The notes: generated by a model from the letters alone, not told the origin. Counted from the first letter of the stretch, positions 16,750 to 25,463 are shown. The stretch is 64,000 nt of DNA from JAFDCJ01 sp964527835 (GCA_964527835.1 CAZGNV010000005.1:46654-110653), one strand, 5' to 3'. Numbers and translations are program-made.

Positions 16750-18063
16750 CTATCTCTGATGATATTTTCTGAATTCGTTGATGTCGCGCTTGAATCCACC
16801 CGGAACCTCATCTTCTTTCCAGAAAATATACGGGTTGGTCCTGGGCTCCATCACCATCCGCGGATCGGGCTCGAGGCCGGTGACTTCCAGCAGCTTCTGC
16901 ATCCCCTGACGCTTCATGAGCTCGCCGAGCCGCTCGCGGTTTTTGCCTTCTTCCATCCACCAATCCCAGATGTTCTCGATGAGTTCCTTGATGTCGTCAT
17001 AGGGCTCTTCGACCTTCATGAAGGGTACGATCAGCGAACCCATCTGGGCACCGTCCAGAATCGGGGCCTTGGCGCCGGCCAGAATGGTCACGCCGGTATC
17101 CTGGCCGACTCTCAGGGCCCGGGGCATGGCATTGATGCAATGCATGCAGCGATTGCATTCCTTGTTGTCGATCATCAGCTTGTTGCCTTCCATCCACATG
17201 CAGCTGGTGGGACAGCGGTCAATGATTTCCTTCTGGATATCAAAAGGACCCCAGTCGCGGCCGGAATGGGCGCCGCCGTTGGGGGCAATCTCGCCACCGA
17301 TGTAGGCCTGGACCGCTTCCTGGTCGATGCGGATGTCGTCTTTCCAGGTGCCGATAAACGACAGGTCGGCCCGGGCGATGGACGCCACGCAGCAGTTGGG
17401 GCAGCCGTCGAACTTGAACTTGAACTTGTAGGGAAACGCCGGCCGGTGAAGCTCGTCCTGGTATTCCTGGGTCAGGGCGTAGCACAGGGCGTGGGTGTCA
17501 TAGCAGGCGAATTCACAGCGGGCCGCACCCACACAATCCGAAGGGGTCCGCAGGTTGGAGCCCGAGCCGCCCAGGTCCTGGTTCAATTTGTGGGTCATCT
17601 CGTAGAAGATTTCTTCCAGCTGGGGGGTGGTGGTGCCCAGGAAAATGATGTCGCCGGTGGAGCCGTGCATGTTGGTGATGCCGGAGCCGCGAAAATCCCA
17701 CAGGTCACAGATCTTGCGCAGGTATTCGGCGGTGTAAAATTTGCCGCTGGGCTGGTTGACGCGCATGGTGTGGAAATGGGCCACACCCGGAAACATGTCC
17801 GGCTGATCGCAGTACCTGCCGATAACACCGCCGCCATAGCCGAAGACGCCGACGATGCCGCCGTGCTTCCAGTGGCCGCGGCCGTGTTTGTAAGAAAGTT
17901 CCATAATCCCCAGCAGGTCTTCCACCACATCTTCCGGAATCTGGAACTCCACCTTGGCTTCGTTTTTTGCCCTCACTTCGGCCTGCTGCTTGAGATCCGA
18001 CACAAAGCTTGGCCACGGCCCGCTTTCAAGCTGGTCCAGCAAAGGGGTATCGTGTTTTGCCAT
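16750..18063 (-). CDS. dsrA: dissimilatory sulfite reductase alpha subunit
   Basis: A 437-residue DsrA. The cluster-binding cysteines appear at C177, C183, C221 and C225 (SDCVGAARCEFAC and DGCPNCC), the spacing known for DsrA. An inserted ferredoxin domain holds C284, C303, C306 and C309 (KECNRCMHC). Known signatures such as HGSTGDIIFLG and IDRCPTSCMWMEGNKL are intact, so the enzyme should be active. GGAGGT stands five bases before the ATG. It is the first gene of dsrA-dsrB-dsrD-cbiA, with a near-consensus promoter about 160 bases upstream. Confidence 0.99.
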   Translation of the reverse strand: MAKHDTPLLDQLESGPWPSFVSDLKQQAEVRAKNEAKVEFQIPEDVVEDLLGIMELSYKHGRGHWKHGGIVGVFGYGGGVIGRYCDQPDMFPGVAHFHTMRVNQPSGKFYTAEYLRKICDLWDFRGSGITNMHGSTGDIIFLGTTTPQLEEIFYEMTHKLNQDLGGSGSNLRTPSDCVGAARCEFACYDTHALCYALTQEYQDELHRPAFPYKFKFKFDGCPNCCVASIARADLSFIGTWKDDIRIDQEAVQAYIGGEIAPNGGAHSGRDWGPFDIQKEIIDRCPTSCMWMEGNKLMIDNKECNRCMHCINAMPRALRVGQDTGVTILAGAKAPILDGAQMGSLIVPFMKVEEPYDDIKELIENIWDWWMEEGKNRERLGELMKRQGMQKLLEVTGLEPDPRMVMEPRTNPYIFWKEDEVPGGFKRDINEFRKYHQR

Positions 18064-18220
18064 TAGTTACCTCCATTTTGATTGATATTAAAGCCGATAA
18101 ACGAAAAACACTCCCGTCCGCGCGGGGTCCGCCGCAGTCACCTCCTCTCGATGGTTGGATTTTTCAAAGTGCGATATTTGCAATTCATGGGAAACAGCGT
18201 ATTTTTTCAATCAAGGAGCA

Positions 18221-18249
18221 GATATAAAATTAATCTCCCAGCTTGTCAA
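18221..18249 (-). promoter_or_regulatory. sigma-70-type promoter of the dsr operon
   Basis: On the minus strand a perfect TTGACA (18244-18249) and TATATC (18221-18226) are separated by exactly 17 bases. The predicted start lies near 18214, giving a dsrA leader of about 150 bases. The region is AT-rich, unlike the genes. Confidence 0.6.
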
Positions 18250-18341
18250 TAAAAAAGCCGTCTTTCAACCGGTTAACAGGCTAAAAAAATTCGCAATCGG
18301 CAATTACCCATCATCTTGCGGCCGAAAACTGAAAAACCGCA

Positions 18342-19523
18342 TCATGTAGTGGCCGCAGCAATGGCCCGGCACAGAGCATTCACATGCCCGGTCAGATGCC
18401 GTTTGACGAGTGCGGCCTCGTCACCGCGGGCATTGAAGGTGTCGGCCAGGGACCGGCCCAGGTCCAGCAGATCTTCCCGGGTGCAGGTAGACAGGTAATA
18501 AAGGAAGCAGCGCCGCGGGGTGTCCGGCAGGCCGCCGACCGCGGGCTTGAGGGCCAGGGCCTCTATAAACCCGGCCAGGGTGCTTTCAACGGCAGCATCG
18601 GGCGCCCATCCCATCTCCCCCACACCGGCCAGCCGATCCAGGCGCATGCGCAGCGACAGGTTTAAAAAAAAGATCAGCAGGGCCTGCAGAATCATTCCAG
18701 CATCCCGGTTGGCGCCTTCCGTCGGGCCGGGATCCCCGAAAAGGGGGGCGTACTTGCGGGCGGTGACCAGTTTCACATCCAGCCCGGACGGGTCGAGCCG
18801 GACCACAAAATCACCGGCGGCATGGTGCCACAGGCCAATCTGCTCAAAGGTTTGAAGGTGATAATAGCCGGTCAAAATCCGGCTTGCCTGCCGGTAAAAA
18901 TCCGCCGCCTGCGCCGCGGTCAGGAAAAACCGGCCGCGGACCGGGTCCCAGACCTGCAGCCCGAGCCGCCCGCTGCGACCCTCCCGGGCAAGATGCAGTT
19001 CATGGTAGCCGTCGAACCATTGCCCCAGGAACATGGCGATCGTGCAATTCTGTGGGCCGGGGACCTCGCCCCGGCCCCATACCCGGGGCAGAAAGGACGG
19101 CTTGAACTGGTCGTTGAGCTTTTTTAAAAGACGGTATTCCCGGTCGATGTGCCGCAGCCCGGTTTCGGACACGGCCACATTGAGAACGAAACTGGCCGTG
19201 GTTTGACCGGCAAGCGCATCGATGCGGGCCGGATGATAAAACTCGCCGTGCTTTTCAAGGCAGATGCGAATCTCGTCGATGTCGTGGGGGGCCAGGGGCC
19301 TTTGCAGCCGACGGCCGAGCTCGGCGCAGATCATCGCCAGGCCGGCGCGCTTTAAAAACGAGCGTGCGGCCTGAAAATAGTCCCCAAGGCAAAACGCACC
19401 GGCGGCAGGCCGGACATCCGGCTGGCGCGCCAGCGGCAGGGGCCGGCGCCAGTCATCGCTGTCCGGCTGCACCCGGAGGGCACGGCTGGATATGAAGTAG
19501 GCAAAATGCGGTGAATCCGGCAT
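18342..19523 (-). CDS. uncharacterised protein upstream of dsrA
   Basis: A 393-residue soluble protein I do not recognise. No signal peptide or long membrane segment is obvious. The central part (TTASFVLNVAVSETGLRHID followed by EYRLLKKLNDQF, then LPRVWGRGEV and MFLGQWFDGYHEL) loosely recalls the N-lobe and hinge of kinase-like folds. VVRLDPSGLDVKLVTARKY could be a later strand, but a clear HxD or DFG motif is missing. It is co-directional with the TPR gene (55 bases after it) and with dsrA (278 bases before it, own promoter). Conservation of this pair next to dsr in other genomes would suggest a role in sulfite metabolism. Confidence 0.7.
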   Translation of the reverse strand: MPDSPHFAYFISSRALRVQPDSDDWRRPLPLARQPDVRPAAGAFCLGDYFQAARSFLKRAGLAMICAELGRRLQRPLAPHDIDEIRICLEKHGEFYHPARIDALAGQTTASFVLNVAVSETGLRHIDREYRLLKKLNDQFKPSFLPRVWGRGEVPGPQNCTIAMFLGQWFDGYHELHLAREGRSGRLGLQVWDPVRGRFFLTAAQAADFYRQASRILTGYYHLQTFEQIGLWHHAAGDFVVRLDPSGLDVKLVTARKYAPLFGDPGPTEGANRDAGMILQALLIFFLNLSLRMRLDRLAGVGEMGWAPDAAVESTLAGFIEALALKPAVGGLPDTPRRCFLYYLSTCTREDLLDLGRSLADTFNARGDEAALVKRHLTGHVNALCRAIAAATT

Positions 19524-19578
19524 GCTCTGCTCGGAGACTGATTAAGATTGCAGTTTGCAACCCCGGAGGCGGCCGGGG

Positions 19579-20205
19579 CTATTTTTGCCGGTGGGCGTCG
19601 ATTTCCTCGCGAATCCGCGGGGCAACTTCGTAGCCCAGCTCCACGGCCCGGTCACAGTGTTTGGCGGCCAGTTGATACTCCTTTTTTTCCAGGTAGGCAA
19701 TGGCCAGGTTGTTGTGGACGGGGGCGAAGTCGGGATGCAGTTCCAGGGCCTTGAGGTTGGCCTCGATACAGTCGTCAAGCTGTCCCTTTTGCAGGTAGGC
19801 ATTGGCCAGGTTGGCAAATCCCTGCACGTACCGGAAATTAAAGGCAGTCGCCCTTTTCAGGGCCTTGATGGCTTCATCGATGTTGCCGCGCTGCAGCTCG
19901 ACAAACCCGATGTTGCCGTAGCCTTCGGAAAAACCGGGCCGGGCTTTGACCGCCCGGTGGTTCCAATCCAGACAGCCTTCCAGGTCACCGCGCTGCAGGC
20001 AGAGTCCCCCGAGCAAAACATAGGCCTCGGCCAGGGTGGGACTGCATTCAATGGCCTCGAGCAGGTGTTTTTCGGCTTCATCATATTTTTTCTGCCCCAT
20101 CAGCGCCGCCCCTAAATTATAGTGCGAATTGCCGCATTCCGGATTCTGGGCAATGGCTTGGCGCTGCATGGCGATGAATTCTTCAACGTTTTTCGCTTTT
20201 CCCAT
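19579..20205 (-). CDS. tetratricopeptide-repeat protein
   Basis: A 208-residue protein made almost wholly of TPR units. At least five are visible, for instance GNSHYNLGAALMGQKKYDEA, AEAYVLLGGLCLQRGDLEG, SEGYGNIGFVELQRGNIDEA, VQGFANLANAYLQKGQLDD and APVHNNLAIAYLEKKEYQLA. There is no signal peptide, so it is cytoplasmic and probably a scaffold for protein contacts. The ATG at 20205 follows AAGGA. It precedes the unknown gene at 18342 and the dsr operon in the same direction. The partner cannot be named. Confidence 0.88.
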   Translation of the reverse strand: MGKAKNVEEFIAMQRQAIAQNPECGNSHYNLGAALMGQKKYDEAEKHLLEAIECSPTLAEAYVLLGGLCLQRGDLEGCLDWNHRAVKARPGFSEGYGNIGFVELQRGNIDEAIKALKRATAFNFRYVQGFANLANAYLQKGQLDDCIEANLKALELHPDFAPVHNNLAIAYLEKKEYQLAAKHCDRAVELGYEVAPRIREEIDAHRQK

Positions 20206-20253
20206 AGTGTCGTTCCTTATTATTGCATATTGATTTCTACGGAGGATGTTCGC

Positions 20254-20347
20254 TTCAAGGTTCAAGGTTGGGCCGGGTCCCACGATCGAAACCTTTGAAT
20301 CCTCAACGCTGAACCCTGGCACCTTGCACCTTGTACCTTGCACCTTG
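20254..20347. repeat. inverted heptad clusters (GGTTCAA / ACCTTGC type)
   Basis: Upstream of the divergent TPR and DapA-like genes, CAAGGTTCAAGGTTG (about 20256-20270) is followed by GAACCCTGG and four repeats of the form CACCTTG/TACCTTG (20310-20347). The two halves are roughly complementary. Similar paired clusters occur at 26331-26416, 62654-62722 and 63370-63488. Confidence 0.6.
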
Positions 20348-20489
20348 TGTTTTTGTCAAAGACTATCTTTTTGCTTGACATCGCAAGGGGTTTTATCTAC
20401 CGTTTTCACGACTGCACCGAGCCGGCTGCTGCCCGGTTGCGCGCTTGGCCGGATAAAGCCAACCTTTTTTCATCAACAGGAGGTAAGCC

Positions 20490-21527
20490 ATGAAAGCCGG
20501 ATGCTACACGGCCCTGATCACCCCGTTTGAAAATGGCGCCGTTGATTATGACAGCCTGGAAAAACTGATCCATTTCCAGATCGAAAACGGAATCACCGGT
20601 ATTCTGGCCGTCGGCACCACCGGTGAAAGCCCGGTGCTCAGCTGGGATGAACACAACCGGGTCATCGAAACCGTGGCTGACAAAACCAGGGGGCGCTGCC
20701 TTTGCATCGCGGGCACCGGCAGCAACAATACCAGAGAATCCCTTGAAGCGTCAAGGCATGCGGCCGAGGCCGGTGCAAACGCGGTTTTGCTGGTGGATCC
20801 CTATTACAACGGGCCCAGCTCCCTTGAAATCCGCCGGGAATACGTCGTCCCGGTGGCCGCGGCGCTGCCGGATGTCACCGTCATTCCCTATGTCATTCCC
20901 GGGCGCACTGGCGCCCAGCTGCTGCCCGAAGATCTGGCCCTGCTGCACGCCGCCCATCCCAATGTCAGCACCGTCAAGGAGGCCACGGGCGACCTGGACA
21001 ACATGCGGCGCACCCGTGAATGCTGCGGTGCGGATTTTACCATCCTGTCCGGCGATGACGGTCTGACCTATGAAATGATGACCGATGCGCGCATCAGCGC
21101 CGCGGGGGTGATCTCGGTGGCCTCCAACGTGGCGCCGAAGGCGGTCAGCGAAATGGTCGCTCTGCTCAACGAGGGCAAGGCGGCCGAAGCCCAGGCCTTG
21201 CAGCAGAAACTGCAGCCCCTGTTTGGCTTGGTGACGGTCAAAACCACCGAGCAGACCCCTTACGGCGATGTGGTCTGCCGGGCCAGAAACCCCCTGGCCT
21301 ACAAGACGCTGATGTCGATTTTAGGGATGCCGGCGGGGATGTGCCGCCAGCCGTTGGGCAAAATGACCCGCAACGGGATCAACGTGGTGCTGGAGGCGGT
21401 GCGCACGGTTTACAGCCAGTCCCCTGAAATCCTGCAGCCGGTGGCCGATTTTTTCAATGTCGACATCGGCCGGCGCCTGGAAGACCCGCAGAACTGGGCG
21501 GAGTTGTATTACCCGGAATATGGATAA
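20490..21527 (+). CDS. dapA: dihydrodipicolinate synthase family lyase (DapA-like)
   Basis: A class I aldolase-type TIM barrel, 345 residues. GILAVGTTGESPVLSW is the DapA substrate loop, IPYVIPGRTG carries the Tyr and Arg of the active site, and K163 in STVKEATGD is the Schiff-base lysine. It would condense pyruvate with aspartate semialdehyde for lysine and diaminopimelate. It is about 50 residues longer than usual, with an extra C-terminal part ending LEDPQNWAELYYPEYG, so a related lyase reaction cannot be excluded. AGGAGG precedes the ATG. A TTGACA at 20375-20380 may belong to its promoter, but the -10 is poor. Confidence 0.85.
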   Translation: MKAGCYTALITPFENGAVDYDSLEKLIHFQIENGITGILAVGTTGESPVLSWDEHNRVIETVADKTRGRCLCIAGTGSNNTRESLEASRHAAEAGANAVLLVDPYYNGPSSLEIRREYVVPVAAALPDVTVIPYVIPGRTGAQLLPEDLALLHAAHPNVSTVKEATGDLDNMRRTRECCGADFTILSGDDGLTYEMMTDARISAAGVISVASNVAPKAVSEMVALLNEGKAAEAQALQQKLQPLFGLVTVKTTEQTPYGDVVCRARNPLAYKTLMSILGMPAGMCRQPLGKMTRNGINVVLEAVRTVYSQSPEILQPVADFFNVDIGRRLEDPQNWAELYYPEYG

Positions 21528-21572
21528 TGGCAGCAAATAAAGATCTGATGAAGCCGTAAAAAGCTTGTTTAG

Positions 21573-21759
21573 GCCGCTAGCGGCAACCTATGAACAACGA
21601 ACTTGGGTTGACTTCGTTGGAAGTCAATATCCGAACTGATAAATGCGGATTTTTTTCGTTGGGCAAGGCCGCACAAGGTTTTGTGGCGAGACGTACTTTC
21701 AGTATGTCGCAGCCTCAAAACCGCGGAGAACGCAGCCCAGCGGAAAAAAGACCATTTAT
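21573..21759. repeat. convergent intergenic hairpins including palindromic element copy B
   Basis: Between convergent genes lie three structures: a perfect palindrome GCCGCTAGCGGC (21573-21584), a stem TTGACTTC-GTTG-GAAGTCAA (21608-21627), and a ~120-nt palindrome with arms 21639-21664 and 21735-21759. The last has a central imperfect hairpin near 21685-21711 and the same internal order (CAAGGC after the left arm, AACGCAG before the right arm) as the element at 13675-13797. It ends 10 bases from the stop of the YkgJ-family gene. Confidence 0.7.
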
Positions 21760-21768
21760 GGAAACTGC

Positions 21769-22566
21769 CTATCCGGGTTCCGGAGCACCTTTACTACCAT
21801 CCTGTTTAAATAGTAATCCCTTGAGCCACTTGAGCCCAAACTGCAGCAGCGCGACTTCATCATTTTTGATGTTTTCGAGGGTGTCCGCATCCACTTCGTA
21901 GCGCTTTAAAAAAGAGCTTTCAAAGACGAACTGGCGGAACTTGTCGATATTGTAGCTGACCATAAAAAACATTTTCTTGCTCTGCTCGGTCAGCTGGATA
22001 TTTTTGGGAAACGAGCGCTTGCGAACCAGCAGGTCGGTCCACTCGGCGTTGACCCGGTCGCGCAGATCCACGCCCTGGTCTGCACGCCACTGTTCAACCG
22101 TCCAGCGGGTGTCTTCCTCAAAACCCAGGCAGTGAGGCTCGCGGACCATGAAATAAACCGCCTCGCCTTCGGCTGCTTCCCTGTGACTCAGGTTGGCGAC
22201 TCCCAGGGGATAGTAACGGCAGGTGGTCGGCCGGTCGGAATACACCAGGCACCCCTGCTTTTCACGCACGAAGGGACAGGTTTTGGCGCCCGCAGCAGCG
22301 CCTTCCTGGGGCAGAAATTTCAATGTCACCACCGGCAGATCCGTTTTTTCCAGAATCTGCGGCTCGGTGTACATGGCCAGAAACTGGTCTGAAGTCAGCT
22401 CCAATCGATTTTTCAACTGGATGATGTCATAGGGGGTCAACATGATATTGATGTCCCGGCAGCAGCGGGTGAAGCACTCGATCTGCTTGTGGCACTTGAA
22501 TTTGAACTGGCTGGCGGGGCCCAGCATGACCGGGTCGATCCGCGCTTCGGTTTTGGGTTTGTCCAT
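21769..22566 (-). CDS. YkgJ-family cysteine-cluster protein
   Basis: A 265-residue protein of the YkgJ/CxxCxxCC family, thought to bind a metal, probably zinc or an iron-sulfur cluster. Cysteines occur as CHKQIECFTRCC near the start and then CPFVREKQGCLVY and CRYYPLG, the typical spacing. Family members are common in Desulfobacterota, but their reaction is unknown. The N-terminal FKFKCHKQ begins the domain, and the last 90 residues are helical and variable. The gene runs against the DapA-like gene and diverges from ilvE. Confidence 0.82.
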   Translation of the reverse strand: MDKPKTEARIDPVMLGPASQFKFKCHKQIECFTRCCRDINIMLTPYDIIQLKNRLELTSDQFLAMYTEPQILEKTDLPVVTLKFLPQEGAAAGAKTCPFVREKQGCLVYSDRPTTCRYYPLGVANLSHREAAEGEAVYFMVREPHCLGFEEDTRWTVEQWRADQGVDLRDRVNAEWTDLLVRKRSFPKNIQLTEQSKKMFFMVSYNIDKFRQFVFESSFLKRYEVDADTLENIKNDEVALLQFGLKWLKGLLFKQDGSKGAPEPG

Positions 22567-22586
22567 GGGTGATGTCCTTCAACAAA

Positions 22587-22626
22587 AGGTTCGGGGTTCA
22601 TGGTCCCGGGCTCGGGACCTGGAACC
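22587..22626. repeat. degenerate GGTTCGGGGTTCATGG-type cluster
   Basis: A run of GGTTC-like units (GGTTCGGGGTTCATGGT, then CCCGGGCTCGGGACCTGGAACC) just upstream of the YkgJ-family gene. It can fold on itself (ggtcccggg...ctcgggacc). It is related in style to the heptad clusters elsewhere in the window. Confidence 0.45.
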
Positions 22627-22775
22627 GATCCGTTTCAATAAACTTCTTGATTTATCGGCAGAATATACTATACCGATGGAATAAAAGCGAATTGTTTTCC
22701 GCTTTTTTCCGGAAATTTTTAGACCCCGCAATTATCGCGGGGCCTGTTGCGACCCATCCATTCGAGGAGAAAGCC

Positions 22776-23840
22776 ATGGAAATACCCATCACCCGCAGCC
22801 AGACGCTGAAACCGAAGCCAAATGCCAACGAACTGGGTTTCGGCACGATTTTTACCGATCACATGTTCAACATGGATTACAGCCCTGACAGGGGGTGGCA
22901 TGCGCCGCGCATCGAGCCGTACGCCCCCATCGTCATGGACCCGGCCACCATGTTTCTGCACTACGGGCAGGGGGTCTTCGAAGGGCTCAAGGCCTACCGC
23001 ACGGCAGCCGGCAACATCCAGCTCTTCCGGCCCCAGGAAAACGTCAAACGGCTCAACCGCTCCTGCAAGCGCCTGTGCATCCCCGCCGTTGACGAAGACC
23101 TGGTCCTGGCTGCCATGCAGCAGCTCGTCAGCCTGGAAAAAGACTGGGTTCCCGATGCCCCGGAAACCTCGCTGTATATTCGTCCGACGATCATCGCCAT
23201 GGATCCCTTCCTGGGGGTCCGGGCCTCGCACACCTACCGGTTTTTTATCATCCTGTCACCGGTGGGCGCCTACTACCCGGAAGGGTTCAACCCGGTGAAA
23301 ATCATGGTGACCGCGGACTACGTGCGCGCCGTGCGCGGCGGGGTGGGGGAGGCCAAAACCCCCGGCAATTACGCCGCCAGCCTGCTGGCCGGGGAACAGG
23401 CCCATGAAGCCGGCTACACCCAGGTGCTGTGGCTCGACGGGGTGGAGAAAAAATACCTGGAAGAGGTCGGCTCGATGAACATCTTTTTTGTCATCGACAA
23501 CCAAATCATCACCCCGGCCCTGGACGGCAGCATCCTGCCGGGCATTACCCGGGATTCGGTCATCGCCCTGGCCCGGCATTGGAACGAGCCGGTGGCCGAG
23601 CGCAAAATCAGCATCGATGAACTGATGGCGGCCCATGACGCGGACACCCTGCAGGAAGTCTTCGGTGCGGGCACGGCGGCCGTCATCTCACCGGTGGGAG
23701 AGATCAAGTACGGCGAGCGGGTGATCACCATCGCCGGCAACCAGGTGGGGCCCGTGGCCCAAAAATACTACCAGGCCATTACCGACATCCAGTACGGCAA
23801 GGCGGATGATCCGCAAAACTGGATCGTGCCGGTCTTATGA
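22776..23840 (+). CDS. ilvE: branched-chain amino acid aminotransferase IlvE
   Basis: A 354-residue PLP enzyme of fold type IV that makes leucine, isoleucine and valine from their keto acids with glutamate. Signatures are FLHYGQGVFEGLKAYR, the catalytic lysine in GEAKTPGNYAASLLAGEQA, LWLDGVEKKYLEEVGSMNIF and LPGITRDSVIALA. The length fits the longer bacterial/mitochondrial subgroup. I start at 22776, behind GAGGAGA; the in-frame region upstream is a leader. That leader holds a hairpin CCCCGC/GCGGGG (22724-22742) and a weaker AAGCG/CGCTT one followed by T residues, which might attenuate transcription. Confidence 0.95.
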   Translation: MEIPITRSQTLKPKPNANELGFGTIFTDHMFNMDYSPDRGWHAPRIEPYAPIVMDPATMFLHYGQGVFEGLKAYRTAAGNIQLFRPQENVKRLNRSCKRLCIPAVDEDLVLAAMQQLVSLEKDWVPDAPETSLYIRPTIIAMDPFLGVRASHTYRFFIILSPVGAYYPEGFNPVKIMVTADYVRAVRGGVGEAKTPGNYAASLLAGEQAHEAGYTQVLWLDGVEKKYLEEVGSMNIFFVIDNQIITPALDGSILPGITRDSVIALARHWNEPVAERKISIDELMAAHDADTLQEVFGAGTAAVISPVGEIKYGERVITIAGNQVGPVAQKYYQAITDIQYGKADDPQNWIVPVL

Positions 23841-23870
23841 AGTGGGAAGTGGGAAGGCGGAAGGCGGAAT
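23841..23870 (+). repeat. short GGAAG(T/G)-type tandem repeat
   Basis: Directly after the ilvE stop, units of AGTGGGA AGTGGGA AGGCGGA AGGCGGA follow each other as 7-base repeats. A similar cluster in reverse orientation lies inside the CbiA-like gene (14496-14522). Confidence 0.6.
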
Positions 23871-23930
23871 GCTGAGGATGGATGCAATTGTAACAATGAG
23901 CCAGAATCCAGGAGCCGGCGTCAGGTAATA

Positions 23931-25334
23931 ATGAAATACTCCGAGACGACAGGTTTTTTGCCGGCCTTCATTGACAAGATGCAGGCTGAAGGCTTGCCGG
24001 CCCTGGTCATCGACACCTTTGCCTATTACTACTACAAAATGATCACGGGCGAAACCGGCCTGATCTGCGACCGGGACATCGCGCCGCTGCGCCCCGATGA
24101 GCTGGCCGATTTTGAAAAACTGCAAGAATATGCCCCTGCCGGCCGCAACGCCTTTGCCAAAACCGTGCGCATCGTTTTAAACGGCGGGCTGGGCACCAGC
24201 ATGGGCCTGACCGGCCCCAAATCCCTGGTTGAGATCAAGGACGGCTTGTGCTTTCTGGACATCATCATCCGTCAGGCGACCACCAGCGGCGTGAAGCTGA
24301 TCTTCATGAACAGCTTCAACACCCATGATGAAACCCGGGCGGCGCTAGAAAGGCGCAAGCCGGACCCATTTCCCCTCATGTTTTTGCAGCACCGATTTCC
24401 CAAGGTGCTGCGCAAGGACTACTCGCCGGCGGTGTGGCCGCAAAACCCGCTGCTGGAATGGAACCCCCCCGGCCACGGCGATGTTTACACCGCCCTGGCG
24501 ACCTCCGGCATGCTCCAGGAGCTGCTCGATGAGGGAATCACCTATGCGTTTATCTCCAACTGCGACAACCTGGGCGCTCGGATGGATGAAGCCCTGCTGG
24601 GATATTTCGTGCAGCACCGGTTTGCGTTCATGATGGAAGTTGCGGAAAAAACACCGGCGGACATCAAAGGCGGCCACCTGGCGCGACATAAAAACGGCCG
24701 CATGGTGCTGCGCGAAGCGGCCCAGTGCCCGGCAGACGAGATCGATGCCTTTCAGGACATCCGCAGGTACCGCTTTTTCAATACCAACAACATCTGGATC
24801 AATCTCGAGGCGCTGGCCGCCCTGCTGGACGAACAGAAAATGATCAACCTGCCCATGATTCTCAACCCCAAAACGCTGGACCCCCGGGACAAAAACAGCC
24901 CGGCGGTCTACCAGATCGAATCGGCCATGGGCGCAGCCATCTCCCTGTTTGACAATACGGCGGCCGTGCGGGTTCCCAGAACCCGGTTTTACCCGGTCAA
25001 GACCTGCAACGATCTGCTGGCGGTGCGCTCGGACTGTTTCATCCGCACCGAGGATGAATCCGTTCAGCTCAATCCCCGGCGCCGGGCCCGCAAGAAAACG
25101 GAGGGGGTGAAAATCAAACTGGACCCCCGCTATTACGGCACCCTGGACGGGCTGGAAAAGCGAATTGCCGACAGCGCCCCTTCCCTGCTGGAATGCGACT
25201 CGCTGGTGGTGGAAGGAGATGTATGTTTTGAACCCAACGTGACCATCAAAGGATCGGTGCGCATTCAAAACCGCCGGCCGTCCCAGGCGGTGATCAAGGC
25301 CGGCTCGGTTATCGATCAGGACCTGGTGTTCTGA
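23931..25334 (+). CDS. UDPGP-family UTP--glucose-1-phosphate uridylyltransferase
   Basis: A 467-residue nucleotidyltransferase of the eukaryote-like UDPGP family, not the GalU type. IVLNGGLGTSMGLTGPKSLVEI is the nucleotide-binding loop, FMNSFNTHDETRAAL and WNPPGHGDVYTAL form the substrate region, and FISNCDNLGA binds the metal. The C-terminal left-handed beta-helix-like end (DSLVVEGDVCFEPNVTIKGS) is typical. It makes UDP-glucose, or a related UDP-sugar, for polysaccharide or glycolipid synthesis. A short AGG site precedes the ATG. It may supply UDP-glucose to the glycogen locus 3.5 kb downstream, which is inference. Confidence 0.9.
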   Translation: MKYSETTGFLPAFIDKMQAEGLPALVIDTFAYYYYKMITGETGLICDRDIAPLRPDELADFEKLQEYAPAGRNAFAKTVRIVLNGGLGTSMGLTGPKSLVEIKDGLCFLDIIIRQATTSGVKLIFMNSFNTHDETRAALERRKPDPFPLMFLQHRFPKVLRKDYSPAVWPQNPLLEWNPPGHGDVYTALATSGMLQELLDEGITYAFISNCDNLGARMDEALLGYFVQHRFAFMMEVAEKTPADIKGGHLARHKNGRMVLREAAQCPADEIDAFQDIRRYRFFNTNNIWINLEALAALLDEQKMINLPMILNPKTLDPRDKNSPAVYQIESAMGAAISLFDNTAAVRVPRTRFYPVKTCNDLLAVRSDCFIRTEDESVQLNPRRRARKKTEGVKIKLDPRYYGTLDGLEKRIADSAPSLLECDSLVVEGDVCFEPNVTIKGSVRIQNRRPSQAVIKAGSVIDQDLVF

Positions 25335-25346
25335 TTGCAATTTTTA

Positions 25347-25411
25347 GCGCTCAACCCTTCACCGCTCTTTTTCCGAAAAGGGTTGATGGCGCTCGAAAAT
25401 GACTTTTTACT
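25347..25411 (-). repeat. ~65-nt dispersed hairpin element, copy 1
   Basis: Read on the minus strand it contains GTCATTTTCGAGCG, then TCAACCCTT and AAGGGTTGA (25378-25386 and 25351-25359) as a 9-bp stem. A second copy with most positions conserved lies on the plus strand at 55552-55617. Here it fills the gap between the UDP-sugar pyrophosphorylase and ferredoxin genes. Confidence 0.7.
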
Positions 25412-25463
25412 GGACCGTCAGGATTGCGATATTATAAACCCTGGAAATAGAAAGGAGCATAAC

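Noticed and set aside
16759..18066. 435-codon plus-strand frame
   Set aside because: Antisense to dsrA, no domain; a coding shadow.
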